Made by a program: the position numbers and the translations under genes. DNA of 64,000 nt. Source: Sediminibacterium sp. (GTDB lineage: Bacteria; Bacteroidota; Bacteroidia; Chitinophagales; Chitinophagaceae). The notes under the pieces were generated by a model. That model was not told where the DNA came from, did no database searches, and was given only the letters and a program-made list of their open reading frames with translations. Numbering within the stretch: the stretch's first letter is position 1; each line of letters begins with the position of its first letter. Positions 1 to 8,975 of the stretch are shown here, piece after piece. The stretch is taken from the NCBI GenBank assembly GCA_017983845.1, contig JAGOAO010000009.1, positions 1 to 64,000 on the forward strand, in the 5' to 3' direction.

Positions 1-254
1 CTTTGCCATTCTTTTGCAGGCAATTTGTCGTAAATCACATTATGGTGGTTCCTGTTTAAGCTATCCCAAACTTTTACCAATAACAATGTCTTAGTAGTAG
101 AATAGTCGGTATCTACATTGGTAATGCCTAGTTGCGCTAATGCTCTTGTATACGAAGTGCCTTCGGACGAGGCAATAATTTGACTCTTTGCATCCGGCTT
201 TAATACAAGACAAAATAGGAATATTAAAAATGAAATTGAACGAGTAATGCGCAT
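1..254 (-). CDS. Exported protein of unknown function, N-terminal fragment
   Basis: Open reading frame on the minus strand that starts with ATG at 252-254 and runs off the left edge, so about 84 residues are visible. The first 25 residues (MRITRSISFLIFLFCLVLKP, then DAKSQ) form a signal peptide with a likely cleavage after the first hydrophobic run. The mature start reads IIASSEGTSYTRALAQLG and then continues with a tryptophan-containing region. I do not recognise a family from this much sequence. It is divergent from the phosphodiesterase gene at 377, and the 120 bp between them must hold both promoters. The reality of the gene is supported by the signal peptide and an uninterrupted frame to the edge. 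Confidence 0.6.
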   Translation of the reverse strand, partial: MRITRSISFLIFLFCLVLKPDAKSQIIASSEGTSYTRALAQLGITNVDTDYSTTKTLLLVKVWDSLNRNHHNVIYDKLPAKEWQ

Positions 255-376
255 ACGAATTTTATTCAAATTTGCTATGCTGAAGCCTTGGGGAGGTGGA
301 AGGTCGGCAGTTGATTTGTTTTTTAAAAATAGGCCTTTTTCGTTATTTTTAGCCAACAATTTAAGCCTGACTTATC

Positions 377-1336
377 ATGAAAAAACACGTATTACTTTCT
401 TTCTTACTAAGTCTTTGCTTTTTGTACTCAGTTGGCCAGATTAAACAAGGCTTTAAAGTAGTTCCACTTGGTGTAAAAGGCGGCTTAGACGAGTCAAACC
501 TTTCGGCTTATTTAGTGGCTGCAAATGGGAGTGACCAATACATTTGTTTAGACGCAGGCACCATTTATAAAGGGCTTGAACTTGCCATAAAAAATAAAAT
601 TTTGCATGGTTCAAATCCTAGCCTTGTTCAACAAAAACAGATCAATAGTTATTTTATATCCCATGCACATTTGGACCATACCGCGGGATTAATCATGAAC
701 TCCCCTAATGACAATACTAAAAAGCTTTATGGATTACCCTCTGTGCTTGAAGTGTTTAAAAAAAACTATTTTACTTGGTCCGCTTGGGCCAATTTTGGAA
801 ATGAAGGCGAAGCCCCCATTTTAAAAAAATATTCCTACACGCCACTAGTAGCAGGTGAAGAAATTGCAGTGGAAGGCACAGGTTTATATGTGAAGCCATT
901 TATGTTAAGTCATGTGAAACCCTATGAGAGCACTGCTTTTCTTGTTAGAAATCAAGAAAGTTATTTGCTATATCTTGGGGATACTGGTGCAGATAGTATT
1001 GAACAAAGTAATCAATTATTGCTGTTGTGGCAAGCCATTGCGCCATTGATCATCAAAGGACAACTAAAGGGTTTGTTCATTGAAGTGTCTTTTGATAATA
1101 GTATTCCTGCAAAGTCTCTTTTTGGACACCTAACACCATCGCTCTTAATGGAAGAGATGAAAAAACTAAACCAACTTGCAAATGGAAATTTAAAAAATAC
1201 ACCTATTTATATTACACATATAAAGCCTTGTGATGCTTGTGAAACAAACATTCAACAACAAATTCGCAACGGCAATGAACTTGGCTTAAAAATGAGCTAC
1301 CCATCTCAGGCAAGTCCAATTACATTGTATGAATAA
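377..1336 (+). CDS. Class II 3',5'-cyclic-nucleotide phosphodiesterase (MBL fold)
   Basis: 319 residues with a signal peptide (1-21, ending SVGQ), so it acts in the periplasm or on the cell surface. The metal-binding signature HAHLDHTAG is at about 96-104 (H96, H98, D100, H101). A further conserved stretch is SHVKPYESTAFLV near 177, and LGDTGADS near 200 carries the bridging aspartate. These together mark the cAMP phosphodiesterase class II family (PDEase_II), zinc enzymes that hydrolyse cyclic nucleotides. The length fits the family. The next gene starts 32 bp downstream on the same strand. The physiological substrate of exported bacterial members is not established, so cAMP as the substrate is inferred from family membership. 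Confidence 0.85.
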   Translation: MKKHVLLSFLLSLCFLYSVGQIKQGFKVVPLGVKGGLDESNLSAYLVAANGSDQYICLDAGTIYKGLELAIKNKILHGSNPSLVQQKQINSYFISHAHLDHTAGLIMNSPNDNTKKLYGLPSVLEVFKKNYFTWSAWANFGNEGEAPILKKYSYTPLVAGEEIAVEGTGLYVKPFMLSHVKPYESTAFLVRNQESYLLYLGDTGADSIEQSNQLLLLWQAIAPLIIKGQLKGLFIEVSFDNSIPAKSLFGHLTPSLLMEEMKKLNQLANGNLKNTPIYITHIKPCDACETNIQQQIRNGNELGLKMSYPSQASPITLYE

Positions 1337-1368
1337 TTCAATACCTTTAAATCAATAAAACAAATATC

Positions 1369-1590
1369 ATGTCAACAAAAATTACAGTTAACAACAACGG
1401 ATCTTTAAAAATAGAAGGAGATTTCACCATTGTAGATAGAGAAGGAAATACCTATGATTTAGGCGGCAGAAATGTATTAGGACTTTGCAGATGTGGATTA
1501 AGTAAGAATAAGCCGTTCTGCGACGGAGCACACAATGGTCAATTCGAACACCAAGCCACTGCATTTGCATTGCCTCCAAAAAAAGCTTAA
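1369..1590 (+). CDS. CDGSH-type iron-sulfur protein
   Basis: 73-residue protein with the CDGSH signature C40-x-C42-x8-C51-DGAH55, written CRCGLSKNKPFCDGAH in this copy. Three cysteines and one histidine bind a 2Fe-2S cluster in this family. The N-terminal half is a short beta-rich stretch (KITVNNNGSLKIEGDFTIVD), and there is no signal peptide, so it is cytoplasmic. It follows the phosphodiesterase gene by 32 bp and ends at a strong terminator, so the two may share a transcript. The function in bacteria is redox or Fe-S related but not defined. Confidence 0.9.
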   Translation: MSTKITVNNNGSLKIEGDFTIVDREGNTYDLGGRNVLGLCRCGLSKNKPFCDGAHNGQFEHQATAFALPPKKA

Positions 1591-1599
1591 TTAGATTTT

Positions 1600-1630
1600 A
1601 AAAGGGACTTAATAATAAGTCCCTTTTTTA
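1600..1630 (+). terminator. Rho-independent terminator after the CDGSH gene
   Basis: Perfect stem AAAGGGACTTA (1601-1611) with TAAGTCCCTTT (1616-1626), a 4-nt loop and a following run of T. It lies 10 bp behind the CDGSH stop codon. Confidence 0.9.
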
Positions 1631-1724
1631 TTGATTTTCGCCCATAGATAATGTTCCTATTAAATAAATTAAAATGATGTAATAGGATGCTTATAATCGT
1701 TAGCTTTGCGTTTCAAAACACAAA

Positions 1725-2147
1725 ATGCTGTATAAAATCTTAACCGTTGCTGGGCTAGCTACTTTCGAAATTTACGCAGCAATTCCTGCTGGCTTTGCCT
1801 TTAAACTCTCTCCCTTTGTCATCTTCTTGGCAAGTGCAATCGGCGGACTATTGGGGGTGTTTGTTGCAGCCTATTTAGGAGATATCATTAAAAAATGGAT
1901 CAGCAAATTTAGAAAACCTAAAGTTGCAAAGTCAGAGCCTGGTTTTGTTTTAAAAATCTGGGAAAAATATGGCGTCATTGGACTTGGTTTATTAGGCACC
2001 ATGACAGTAGGCGCGCCCATTAGCATTGGTGTTGGTGTAGGCTTTAATGTTCCTACCAACAAAATGGTGTTTTGGTGTTGCCTGGGCGTACTCATCCGTT
2101 GTGCCCTTTTCACATCCATCGGACATTTTAGCTTAAAATTGTTTTAG
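1725..2147 (+). CDS. Small multi-pass membrane protein, small multi-drug export-like
   Basis: 140 residues with three to four hydrophobic segments, at about 5-25, 28-55, 80-105 and 115-138. A basic loop (KKWISKFRKPKVAK) separates the halves. The second half (KYGVIGLGLLGTMTVGAPI) resembles the small multi-drug export family, a poorly characterised inner-membrane group; this assignment is by pattern only. The stop lies 5 bp from the convergent stop of the symporter gene, leaving no room for a terminator between them. A transport role is not proven by the sequence. Confidence 0.55.
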   Translation: MLYKILTVAGLATFEIYAAIPAGFAFKLSPFVIFLASAIGGLLGVFVAAYLGDIIKKWISKFRKPKVAKSEPGFVLKIWEKYGVIGLGLLGTMTVGAPISIGVGVGFNVPTNKMVFWCCLGVLIRCALFTSIGHFSLKLF

Positions 2148-2152
2148 AAAAA

Positions 2153-3859
2153 CTACCAAAATTTAATATACAAGGCAATGACAACACCAAGCACTAGCAT
2201 CGCCATCGCCAAGTGTGCATTGGATAACTTAAACTGTCCTTCGTCTTCTGTAATTTCATTTTCATGCTTTTGTCCTTTCACATCTAACAAGCTAATCAAG
2301 ATAATAGCAAGTGTTGTAAAACAAAACACCCAGCCCATTTGGATTAAATAAGGAATCTCAAAACTACCAGATGCGGTTGGATAAGCCGTGTAGATTAAAG
2401 TATCATTGCCCATCCATCCTGGCAAGAACTTATCAAAAACAATAGATAATACTACCCCTAAAAAAATACCAGTGATCGCTGCCTTCGAAGTTGCTTTTTT
2501 CCAGAAGAAGCCAAGAAGGAAAACAGGGAAGATAGCCGGTGAAATATAACCTGTGTATTTTTGGATGAACTCAAATCCTCCTTTACCACCAATACCCAAT
2601 GTGTCTTTCCAGTTGATCACAATCGCAATCAATAAAGAAAGTATAATAATCACTCTTCCAGTGGTCACAATCTTAGTATCACTCGCGTCTTTATTGATGT
2701 ATTTTTTATAAATGTCTAATGAATAAATGGTGGAAATACTATTTGCTTTACCAGCCAATGAAGCTACAATTGCTGCAGTTAAAGCAGCCATGGACAAGCC
2801 TTTAAGTCCAACTGGTAAAAAGCCTACCACCGACGAATAAGCATTGTCTTGATTCAACACCCCATTGGTCATCATTTGTGTTTGTAAGCCGCCATTTTGG
2901 TACAATACATAGGCTGCAATACCCGGTACAACTACCAAGATAGGCATCATCAATTTTAAAAACGCTGCAAATAAAATACCCGTTCTTGCTGTTTTTAAAT
3001 CTGCACCCAATGCTCTTTGTGTGATATACTGATTACATCCCCAATAATTTAAATGCGCTATCCATATACCTGCCACCATCATGGCGATGCCTGGCAAGCT
3101 TGAATAATCTTCGATCTCTTTTTGTGTAGCACCTGGACCTGGTTTATCAAAGATCATTTTAAAGTGATCTGGTGCGGCTTGCATTAAGTGCTTGAATCCA
3201 GCAATCATATCCTTGCCCATACCAAACTGTTCACTCACCACCGTTAATGCAATATAAGAAGTAATTAAACCACCTACCGTTAATATCAATACTTGAAACA
3301 CATCTGTATAACCAATCACTTTCATGCCACCTAATGTGATGAATAATGCAAACACTGCAAGACCAATCATGATCAAATGAAAATGCGCCCCACCCGTTAA
3401 ATTATTGATTGCAATTGCACCTAAGTATAAAATGGATGTGAGGTTGACAAAAATGTATAGAAACAACCAAAAGATCGCCATGATCATGGCTACGGTTTCA
3501 TTGTACCTGGTTTTTAAAAACTGTGGCATCGTATAAATGCGGTTCTTCAAATAGACAGGCATAAAAAAAATGGCCACCACTACCAAAGAAACGGCTGCCA
3601 ACCATTCGTATACTGAAATTGCAAGACCCAATCTAAACCCATTGCCACTCATGCCAATGAATTGTTCTGCAGAAATATTGGACGCAATTAAGCTTGCTCC
3701 AATGGCCCACCATGTCAACTGACCTTCGGCCAAGAAAAAATCTTTGGTATTGGTCGTAGCTGATTTCTTTTTTCGATAGATCCAAACTCCATAAGAGGAG
3801 ATTAAAATAAAATATAGTACAAATACAATGTAGTCATAGGTTTGCAATCCTTGATTCAT
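2153..3859 (-). CDS. Sodium/solute symporter (SSS family, SGLT-like)
   Basis: 568 residues with about 14 predicted membrane helices. The N-terminal region has the family hallmark IGASLIASNISAEQFIGMSG (about 53-72), where SGLT-type carriers place sodium and substrate contacts. Later segments include LGGMKVIGYTDVFQVL, AHLNYWGCNQYITQRALGA and ALTAAIVASLAGKANSIST, all typical of the sodium/sugar branch. It imports a sugar or similar small solute with sodium across the inner membrane; the substrate cannot be read from the sequence. The start codon lies 63 bp from that of the divergent DUF4442 gene. No sugar catabolic genes sit next to it. Confidence 0.88.
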   Translation of the reverse strand: MNQGLQTYDYIVFVLYFILISSYGVWIYRKKKSATTNTKDFFLAEGQLTWWAIGASLIASNISAEQFIGMSGNGFRLGLAISVYEWLAAVSLVVVAIFFMPVYLKNRIYTMPQFLKTRYNETVAMIMAIFWLFLYIFVNLTSILYLGAIAINNLTGGAHFHLIMIGLAVFALFITLGGMKVIGYTDVFQVLILTVGGLITSYIALTVVSEQFGMGKDMIAGFKHLMQAAPDHFKMIFDKPGPGATQKEIEDYSSLPGIAMMVAGIWIAHLNYWGCNQYITQRALGADLKTARTGILFAAFLKLMMPILVVVPGIAAYVLYQNGGLQTQMMTNGVLNQDNAYSSVVGFLPVGLKGLSMAALTAAIVASLAGKANSISTIYSLDIYKKYINKDASDTKIVTTGRVIIILSLLIAIVINWKDTLGIGGKGGFEFIQKYTGYISPAIFPVFLLGFFWKKATSKAAITGIFLGVVLSIVFDKFLPGWMGNDTLIYTAYPTASGSFEIPYLIQMGWVFCFTTLAIILISLLDVKGQKHENEITEDEGQFKLSNAHLAMAMLVLGVVIALYIKFW

Positions 3860-3922
3860 AAAGCTTCGTTTAGTGTACTAAATTAAGGTTTATCTATTAT
3901 ATTTAACTACAATTCAAAGGAC

Positions 3923-4408
3923 ATGAACCCAAATTTCAAGCAATTTAGTAACTTAATAAGTAATCCCATACGATTTAGATTTTTTCTGTTCCAGCAATTA
4001 CCTGCTGCCTTTTTTGCTGGTCTTAGGATGAAGCATTTCGACGCAAATAGTTGCACAGTTCAAATCAAGTATTCTTGGTTCAGTAAAAATCCATTTAAGT
4101 CTGTTTATTTTGCTGTAGAAGCGATGGCTGCTGAAATGTGTTCGGGCATGTTGGCATTTGGTCAAGTGTATCAGCGCAACCCTAAAATTAGCATGTTGGT
4201 GGTAAAGCTTGAAGTCAATTTTATAAAAAAAGCCACTGGTACCATCTTGTTTACTTGTGAAGATGGCGCAGCAATTCAATCTGCTATCAATGAGTCTATA
4301 GCAACTGGTGAAGGAAAAACAATTACAACTATCTCTAAAGGAAAAAACTCCGCGAACGAGACCGTTGCGGAGTTTTTGATCACTTGGAGTTTTAAAGCCA
4401 AGTCTTAA
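3923..4408 (+). CDS. DUF4442 hotdog-fold thioesterase-like protein
   Basis: 161 residues without signal peptide. The stretch PAAFFAGLRMKHFDANSCTV and the following FKSVYFAVEAMAAEMCSG match the DUF4442 family, which has the hotdog fold of acyl-CoA thioesterases. The family has no established substrate, so an acyl-CoA role is inference. The terminal beta strand (AEFLITWSFKAK) is encoded over an embedded terminator hairpin described separately at 4343-4377. The gene is divergent from the symporter and convergent with the haem lipoprotein gene. Confidence 0.75.
   Translation: MNPNFKQFSNLISNPIRFRFFLFQQLPAAFFAGLRMKHFDANSCTVQIKYSWFSKNPFKSVYFAVEAMAAEMCSGMLAFGQVYQRNPKISMLVVKLEVNFIKKATGTILFTCEDGAAIQSAINESIATGEGKTITTISKGKNSANETVAEFLITWSFKAKS
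4343..4377. terminator. Bidirectional terminator embedded in the 3' end of the DUF4442 coding region
   Basis: Stem AAAAACTCCGC (4343-4353) with GCGGAGTTTTT (4367-4377), plus an inner AACG/CGTT helix. T runs flank both sides when read in either direction. It lies 32 bp before the DUF4442 stop and 70 bp beyond the stop of the HmuY-like gene on the other strand, so it can end both transcripts. Confidence 0.75.
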
Positions 4409-4446
4409 TTATATACACTTGAAATGCATTCAAGGGCAATGAATTA

Positions 4447-5094
4447 CTAGAATGTAGTTGTGCCGTTTGGCTGATACGCGTATCTAAATGTATAATAACG
4501 TTGCTTGGTTAATTTATCCATATCAGCAGCAGTAGAAGGCAAAGTCACTCCACCTTTGTAGTAATTGATGATTTCGATTTTTGCAAATTTACCTGCAGCT
4601 GTTCTAATCACTAAAACTCTTCCGGCAATTGGATTCACCAATGTGGTTAATCCATCATAGGTATACCAACCCTTACCACTTCCCCAAGGAATTGCAAAAG
4701 AAGATGCGTTAGAATTGTCTGTTGCAAAAGTTGAATCTGAAGGAATGGTTTTTAAATCATCAAATAAGCCTTTAAATACAAAAGCACCGCCTAAACCTGG
4801 ACCACTTGTTCCACTGTTCACTAATACCTTTGTAGCTGTAAAAGCCACATCCCACTTTGTTGTTGCAGCGTCAGCAGCAGCAATTACTTTATTGTCCACT
4901 AAGCTATAATAAGTAATACTACCAGCACTTTGCGGTCTTCCATCTACTCCAATGCCAGTTACCGTATCGGCAGCAAGATCTCTTACTGTTATTGCGCTCA
5001 CAGGCACAACAACTGCCGTATCATCTTTTGAACAAGCTAACATTGTTACACTCACACCTAATACCATCGCAATTTTTGATACCATCTTTTTCAT
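4447..5094 (-). CDS. HmuY-like haem-binding lipoprotein
   Basis: 215 residues with a lipoprotein signal ending at the lipobox LAC, so C21 would be the acylated residue. The body contains WDVAFTATKVLVNSG, GKGWYTYDG and GRVLVIRTAAGKFAKIEI, the conserved pattern of the HmuY family first known from Porphyromonas. HmuY captures haem outside the cell and hands it to a TonB-dependent receptor. The gene follows the receptor gene by 32 bp on the same strand, the expected order for a haem uptake operon. The axial haem ligands differ between family members and cannot be assigned here. Transcription probably ends at the hairpin at 4343-4377. Confidence 0.8.
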   Translation of the reverse strand: MKKMVSKIAMVLGVSVTMLACSKDDTAVVVPVSAITVRDLAADTVTGIGVDGRPQSAGSITYYSLVDNKVIAAADAATTKWDVAFTATKVLVNSGTSGPGLGGAFVFKGLFDDLKTIPSDSTFATDNSNASSFAIPWGSGKGWYTYDGLTTLVNPIAGRVLVIRTAAGKFAKIEIINYYKGGVTLPSTAADMDKLTKQRYYTFRYAYQPNGTTTF

Positions 5095-5126
5095 GTTGAT
5101 TTGTTTTTATTTATTAAGATTGTTGA

Positions 5127-7232
5127 TTAAAATTTCTTTGTTCTGTTTTGAATTTGATACTTCACACTCATATACAATGTTCTTCCTGGCAGGTTGGGCA
5201 AATTGGCCGCATCAATATAATTCGTGATATTGTCTATCCCTGCTTGAATATTCAATCCATTCTTGAATGTTTTGCCAGCAGCGCTGTTGATCGCAACATA
5301 GCCACTAGCAAAAACATCGCCATTGTCAAAAACTTCGTTGCCATTGTTATTATTAACAGCCCATCTGCTTCTGTAAATGGCTCTTACATTCAAGTAATAA
5401 CCCTTGGGGGAATTATAATTTAATTTGATTTGTAGTTTATGTTTACTTGTATTAGGCAATCCCACATACTCATTTAGTTTCAGTAACCTGCTATACCCCT
5501 GACTATTTTTAGTATAGACTGTCCCCGATTTAATTTCAGCAATTTGATCCTTATCGCCTGTCACTAGATATTGATATCCACCGCTCAGTGTTAAGGTTTT
5601 ATTTAATTGATGCTGTCCTTCCAATTCAAATCCAGTCGTGAATGCGCGACCAATATTTAAGTAACTATATATTTGTGCCCCCGAGATATAAGTGCCTACT
5701 TGCTGAGATTCAATCAAGTTTTTAATGTCATTTCTAAAGAACTGAACCGATACATTTGAACGAGTGTTGATTTTCCAATCCCAGGTAAAGTGAACCCCAT
5801 TGGAATATTCAGGTTTTAATGCCTTTAGCTGATAATAACTTGGAAACAAATTACCTATTTGACCGAGTGCATCTAATTTTGCAATCACTTGTTGTGCCTG
5901 AGCCACACCAAAAACACTATAACTTCCCGCAGCCGCATTCGTAAAGTCTAAAAAGAGTTGTCTAAAATCGGGCGCTTTGAAGCCTTGTCCTATACTTAAT
6001 TTAAACTGATGTTGTGGATTCAATTTGTACAGCATAGAAACCTTAGGGCTCAATGCAGATGCAAATTGGGTATTGTTGTCAAACCTAAGTCCACCAATGA
6101 ATGTGAATTTTTCAGTTGGCTTCCATTCCCATTGCGTAAATGCATATTGAATTTCGTTCTGCTTTCTAATCTGCTCGCTATCATAACGACTGCTTTTTAC
6201 GCCCTCCCATACAGCGCCAATACCAAAAACTGCCTGAAGCTTTTTTTGAATATCCCAATCGGTTTGATTTTCTAGTCTTTTAAAATTATGATTCAATACA
6301 TCCCTATAAGGCAAACCATTAATTGTTACTAAATTTTGCACTGCATCATAAGTAGTGGTATAGCCCCTGATACTTGTTTTTAGTGTTGTAGAAAAGCGAT
6401 GATTCAAAGAAGCCGATAGATTTGCATCTTTAATAGACTCTTTGCCAATTGAATAAATGGTAACACCATTGTTTGAAACTGCAATTTCATTTTGAATTTG
6501 CTCTTGCGTAAAGCGTGTGTTGAACACCAAATTGGTCTTAGTACTAATATTCAATTTTAATTGTTGCGTTGTCGAATACCTGTCTATTGGAGTGGTGACA
6601 CGGCTATTGCTATTGGGACGGATACTATACCCATCTGTACTGTACACATTATAAAATCCTTGGTACAATACATTTTTTGTATTCCACTTTGTTTCCAAAT
6701 TTGCATCTAGGGTATTGTAAGTGCCATACCTTAATCCTACAGCAATGGGCGCGCCATAGGACGCATCTGTGATGATATTAATTACCCCCGCCATAGCCTC
6801 GCTCCCATACAAACTGGATGATGGCCCTTTTACAATTTCAATTTTTTTAATATTTCCTAGCGCAATTCTATTTAAATCTAAAACGCCTGCTGTACGACCA
6901 ACCAAAGGCTCTCCATTAATAAGGATGATTGTATAATCTGGATTTAAACCTTGTAATTGTACACCTGCGCCAAATCCACTTGTCAAATTCAGGCCGGTTT
7001 GTTCTTTTAAGATATCTGTTAAACGCAATGCGCCATTTTGTTGAATGGTTTTTGCATTAATAATAGTAACCGGTACCGTTAGGTTACTTAATTTTCTTTC
7101 TGTTCTTGTAGCTGTAACAACTACACTATCCCCATTCGCCTCAACCGTATCTTTAATGATACCCGTTTGTGCGTTTGAAGCGGTCCCATAAAGGAGGCCA
7201 AATAGTAAAAAAAAGTAGCTTGATTTTTTCAT
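5127..7232 (-). CDS. TonB-dependent outer-membrane receptor, HmuR-like
   Basis: 701 residues with a signal peptide (1-21, ending SNAQ). The plug domain is at about 35-155, with VTATRTERKLSNLTVPVTII, the RLTDILKEQTG box and IEIVKGPSSSLYGSEAMAGV. A 22-strand barrel follows, ending in aromatic residues near YMSVKYQIQNRTKKF. It takes up a ligand across the outer membrane using TonB energy. Pairing with an HmuY-like lipoprotein 32 bp downstream makes haem the likely ligand. Two neighbouring operons start from the 177-bp gap shared with pckA. I see no convincing Fur box in that gap. Confidence 0.82.
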   Translation of the reverse strand: MKKSSYFFLLFGLLYGTASNAQTGIIKDTVEANGDSVVVTATRTERKLSNLTVPVTIINAKTIQQNGALRLTDILKEQTGLNLTSGFGAGVQLQGLNPDYTIILINGEPLVGRTAGVLDLNRIALGNIKKIEIVKGPSSSLYGSEAMAGVINIITDASYGAPIAVGLRYGTYNTLDANLETKWNTKNVLYQGFYNVYSTDGYSIRPNSNSRVTTPIDRYSTTQQLKLNISTKTNLVFNTRFTQEQIQNEIAVSNNGVTIYSIGKESIKDANLSASLNHRFSTTLKTSIRGYTTTYDAVQNLVTINGLPYRDVLNHNFKRLENQTDWDIQKKLQAVFGIGAVWEGVKSSRYDSEQIRKQNEIQYAFTQWEWKPTEKFTFIGGLRFDNNTQFASALSPKVSMLYKLNPQHQFKLSIGQGFKAPDFRQLFLDFTNAAAGSYSVFGVAQAQQVIAKLDALGQIGNLFPSYYQLKALKPEYSNGVHFTWDWKINTRSNVSVQFFRNDIKNLIESQQVGTYISGAQIYSYLNIGRAFTTGFELEGQHQLNKTLTLSGGYQYLVTGDKDQIAEIKSGTVYTKNSQGYSRLLKLNEYVGLPNTSKHKLQIKLNYNSPKGYYLNVRAIYRSRWAVNNNNGNEVFDNGDVFASGYVAINSAAGKTFKNGLNIQAGIDNITNYIDAANLPNLPGRTLYMSVKYQIQNRTKKF

Positions 7233-7409
7233 TCAGAATGCAAAGGTGAACCTTATCAATATAATTTTGCTTTGCGCTAAAGTATTATTGGTTGTTTTAT
7301 CCTGTTTTTTGACATTCAGATGACAATTAAAAATTTAGTAATAAATCAAAACTGATTTTGATCATTTTTAACCGAACTTAAGGGTGCTAACTTTAAACAA
7401 ATTTAAACA

Positions 7410-8975
7410 ATGCCCGATTTTATTCTTTCCAACCCCAAACTACAATATCAAAATACAGTTGAAGATTTAGTGCAACAAACCCTATCACTGGATTTAGGAA
7501 AAATTGCAGATAACGGTGCACTATGTGTGAACACAGGTAAGTTTACCGGTCGTAGTCCTGAAAATAAATTTTTTATTAAAGACCATATTACTGCAGAAGT
7601 GGTGGATTGGGGTGGATTTAATCATGCAATGGAGACAAAACATTTTAAGCCATTACGCGATAAAATGATCGCTTATTTAGAACAGCAAAAAGAAGTGTGG
7701 GTGAGAGATGCATTCGCTTGTGCCGAAACCACTTATCAATTGCCGTTGAGATTGTATACTGAACTTCCATGGAGTGCTCTATTTGCACACAATATGTTTA
7801 TTCGCCCAACAGTGGCGCAATTAAATGATTTCAAACCTGAATGGCAGATCATTCATGCCCCAAGTTTTAAGGCAAATCCATCGATAGATGGAACACTAGC
7901 AGAAAATTTTTCAATCATATCATTTACAGAAAAAACTATATTAATTGGTGGATCAGCTTATACGGGGGAAATTAAAAAAGGAATTTTCTCTGTACTCAAT
8001 TTCATACTCCCTCATTTTAAAGATGTGCTAAGCATGCATTGCAGTGCAAACGTAGGCGAATCAGGAGATGTGGCATTGTTTTTTGGATTGAGTGGTACAG
8101 GTAAAACAACACTGAGTGCAGATCCAAAAAGAAAATTAATCGGAGATGACGAACACGGATGGACCAATCATTCCGTATTTAATTTTGAAGGTGGTTGTTA
8201 TGCAAAAACAATTCATTTAAGTGCAGAAAACGAACCGGATATCTTTGGAGCGATCAAACCAGGTGCCTTATTAGAAAATGTGGTATTTTTTGAAGGCACC
8301 AACAAAGTTGACTACAGCAACTCTAGCATTACAGAAAACACAAGGGTCAGTTATCCTATTCACTATATTCACAATATTGTACAGCCATCCATTGCGGCTC
8401 AACCAAAAAATATTTTCTTTCTTACTTGCGACGCTTATGGTGTACTGCCTCCAATTAGCAAATTAACTGCTGCACAGGCCATGTACCAATTCATTAGTGG
8501 CTATACTGCTAAAATTGCTGGAACAGAAGAAGGTATTAAGTCTCCAAAAGCTACCTTTAGTAGTTGTTTTGGGGCGCCATTTATGCCATTGCATCCCGGC
8601 GACTATGCAAAATTATTGGGCTTAAAAATAGAAGAAAATAATTGTAAAGTCTGGCTAGTCAACACAGGATGGTCGGGGGGAGCTTACGGTACTGGAAAAA
8701 GGATGTCTTTATCCAATACAAGAAAAATGATTGAAGCCGTTTTGAATGACACCATTGATCAAGGAGGATACGATAATTTCCCCGTATTTAATTTTCAAGT
8801 ACCCAAACAAATAGCGGGGGTTGATGCTACTATATTACAACCCGAAAATACATGGGAGGACAAAGTAAAATACGCAGCGGAACGTGCCTGCTTGGCTGAT
8901 TTATTTCAACGGAATTTCAAAAAATTTGAACCAGGTGTAGATGCCACAATCATGGATGCCGGACCAAAAATTTAA
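7410..8975 (+). CDS. pckA: Phosphoenolpyruvate carboxykinase (ATP)
   Basis: 521 residues, slightly short of the usual 530-540. It converts oxaloacetate and ATP to phosphoenolpyruvate, CO2 and ADP, the entry step to gluconeogenesis, in the cytoplasm. The kinase P-loop GLSGTGKTTLS is at 226-236 and is followed by the metal site KLIGDDEHGW. The N-terminal NTGKFTGRSPENKF holds the substrate arginine. Near the C-terminus, NTGWSGGAYGTGKRM is also diagnostic. The stop codon overlaps the stop of the convergent gene by 4 bp, so neither gene has its own terminator there. A malic enzyme that could supply or drain the same C4 pool lies at 58.3 kb. Confidence 0.97.
   Translation: MPDFILSNPKLQYQNTVEDLVQQTLSLDLGKIADNGALCVNTGKFTGRSPENKFFIKDHITAEVVDWGGFNHAMETKHFKPLRDKMIAYLEQQKEVWVRDAFACAETTYQLPLRLYTELPWSALFAHNMFIRPTVAQLNDFKPEWQIIHAPSFKANPSIDGTLAENFSIISFTEKTILIGGSAYTGEIKKGIFSVLNFILPHFKDVLSMHCSANVGESGDVALFFGLSGTGKTTLSADPKRKLIGDDEHGWTNHSVFNFEGGCYAKTIHLSAENEPDIFGAIKPGALLENVVFFEGTNKVDYSNSSITENTRVSYPIHYIHNIVQPSIAAQPKNIFFLTCDAYGVLPPISKLTAAQAMYQFISGYTAKIAGTEEGIKSPKATFSSCFGAPFMPLHPGDYAKLLGLKIEENNCKVWLVNTGWSGGAYGTGKRMSLSNTRKMIEAVLNDTIDQGGYDNFPVFNFQVPKQIAGVDATILQPENTWEDKVKYAAERACLADLFQRNFKKFEPGVDATIMDAGPKI

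Noticed and set aside
247-444. 65-codon plus-strand frame across the start of the phosphodiesterase gene
   Set aside because: It runs through a divergent promoter gap into another frame of a confirmed gene, with no recognisable product.
7233-7409. Fur box or TonB-specific riboswitch upstream of the HmuR-like receptor
   Set aside because: I found neither a 19-bp Fur-like inverted repeat nor a cobalamin-box-like sequence in the gap.
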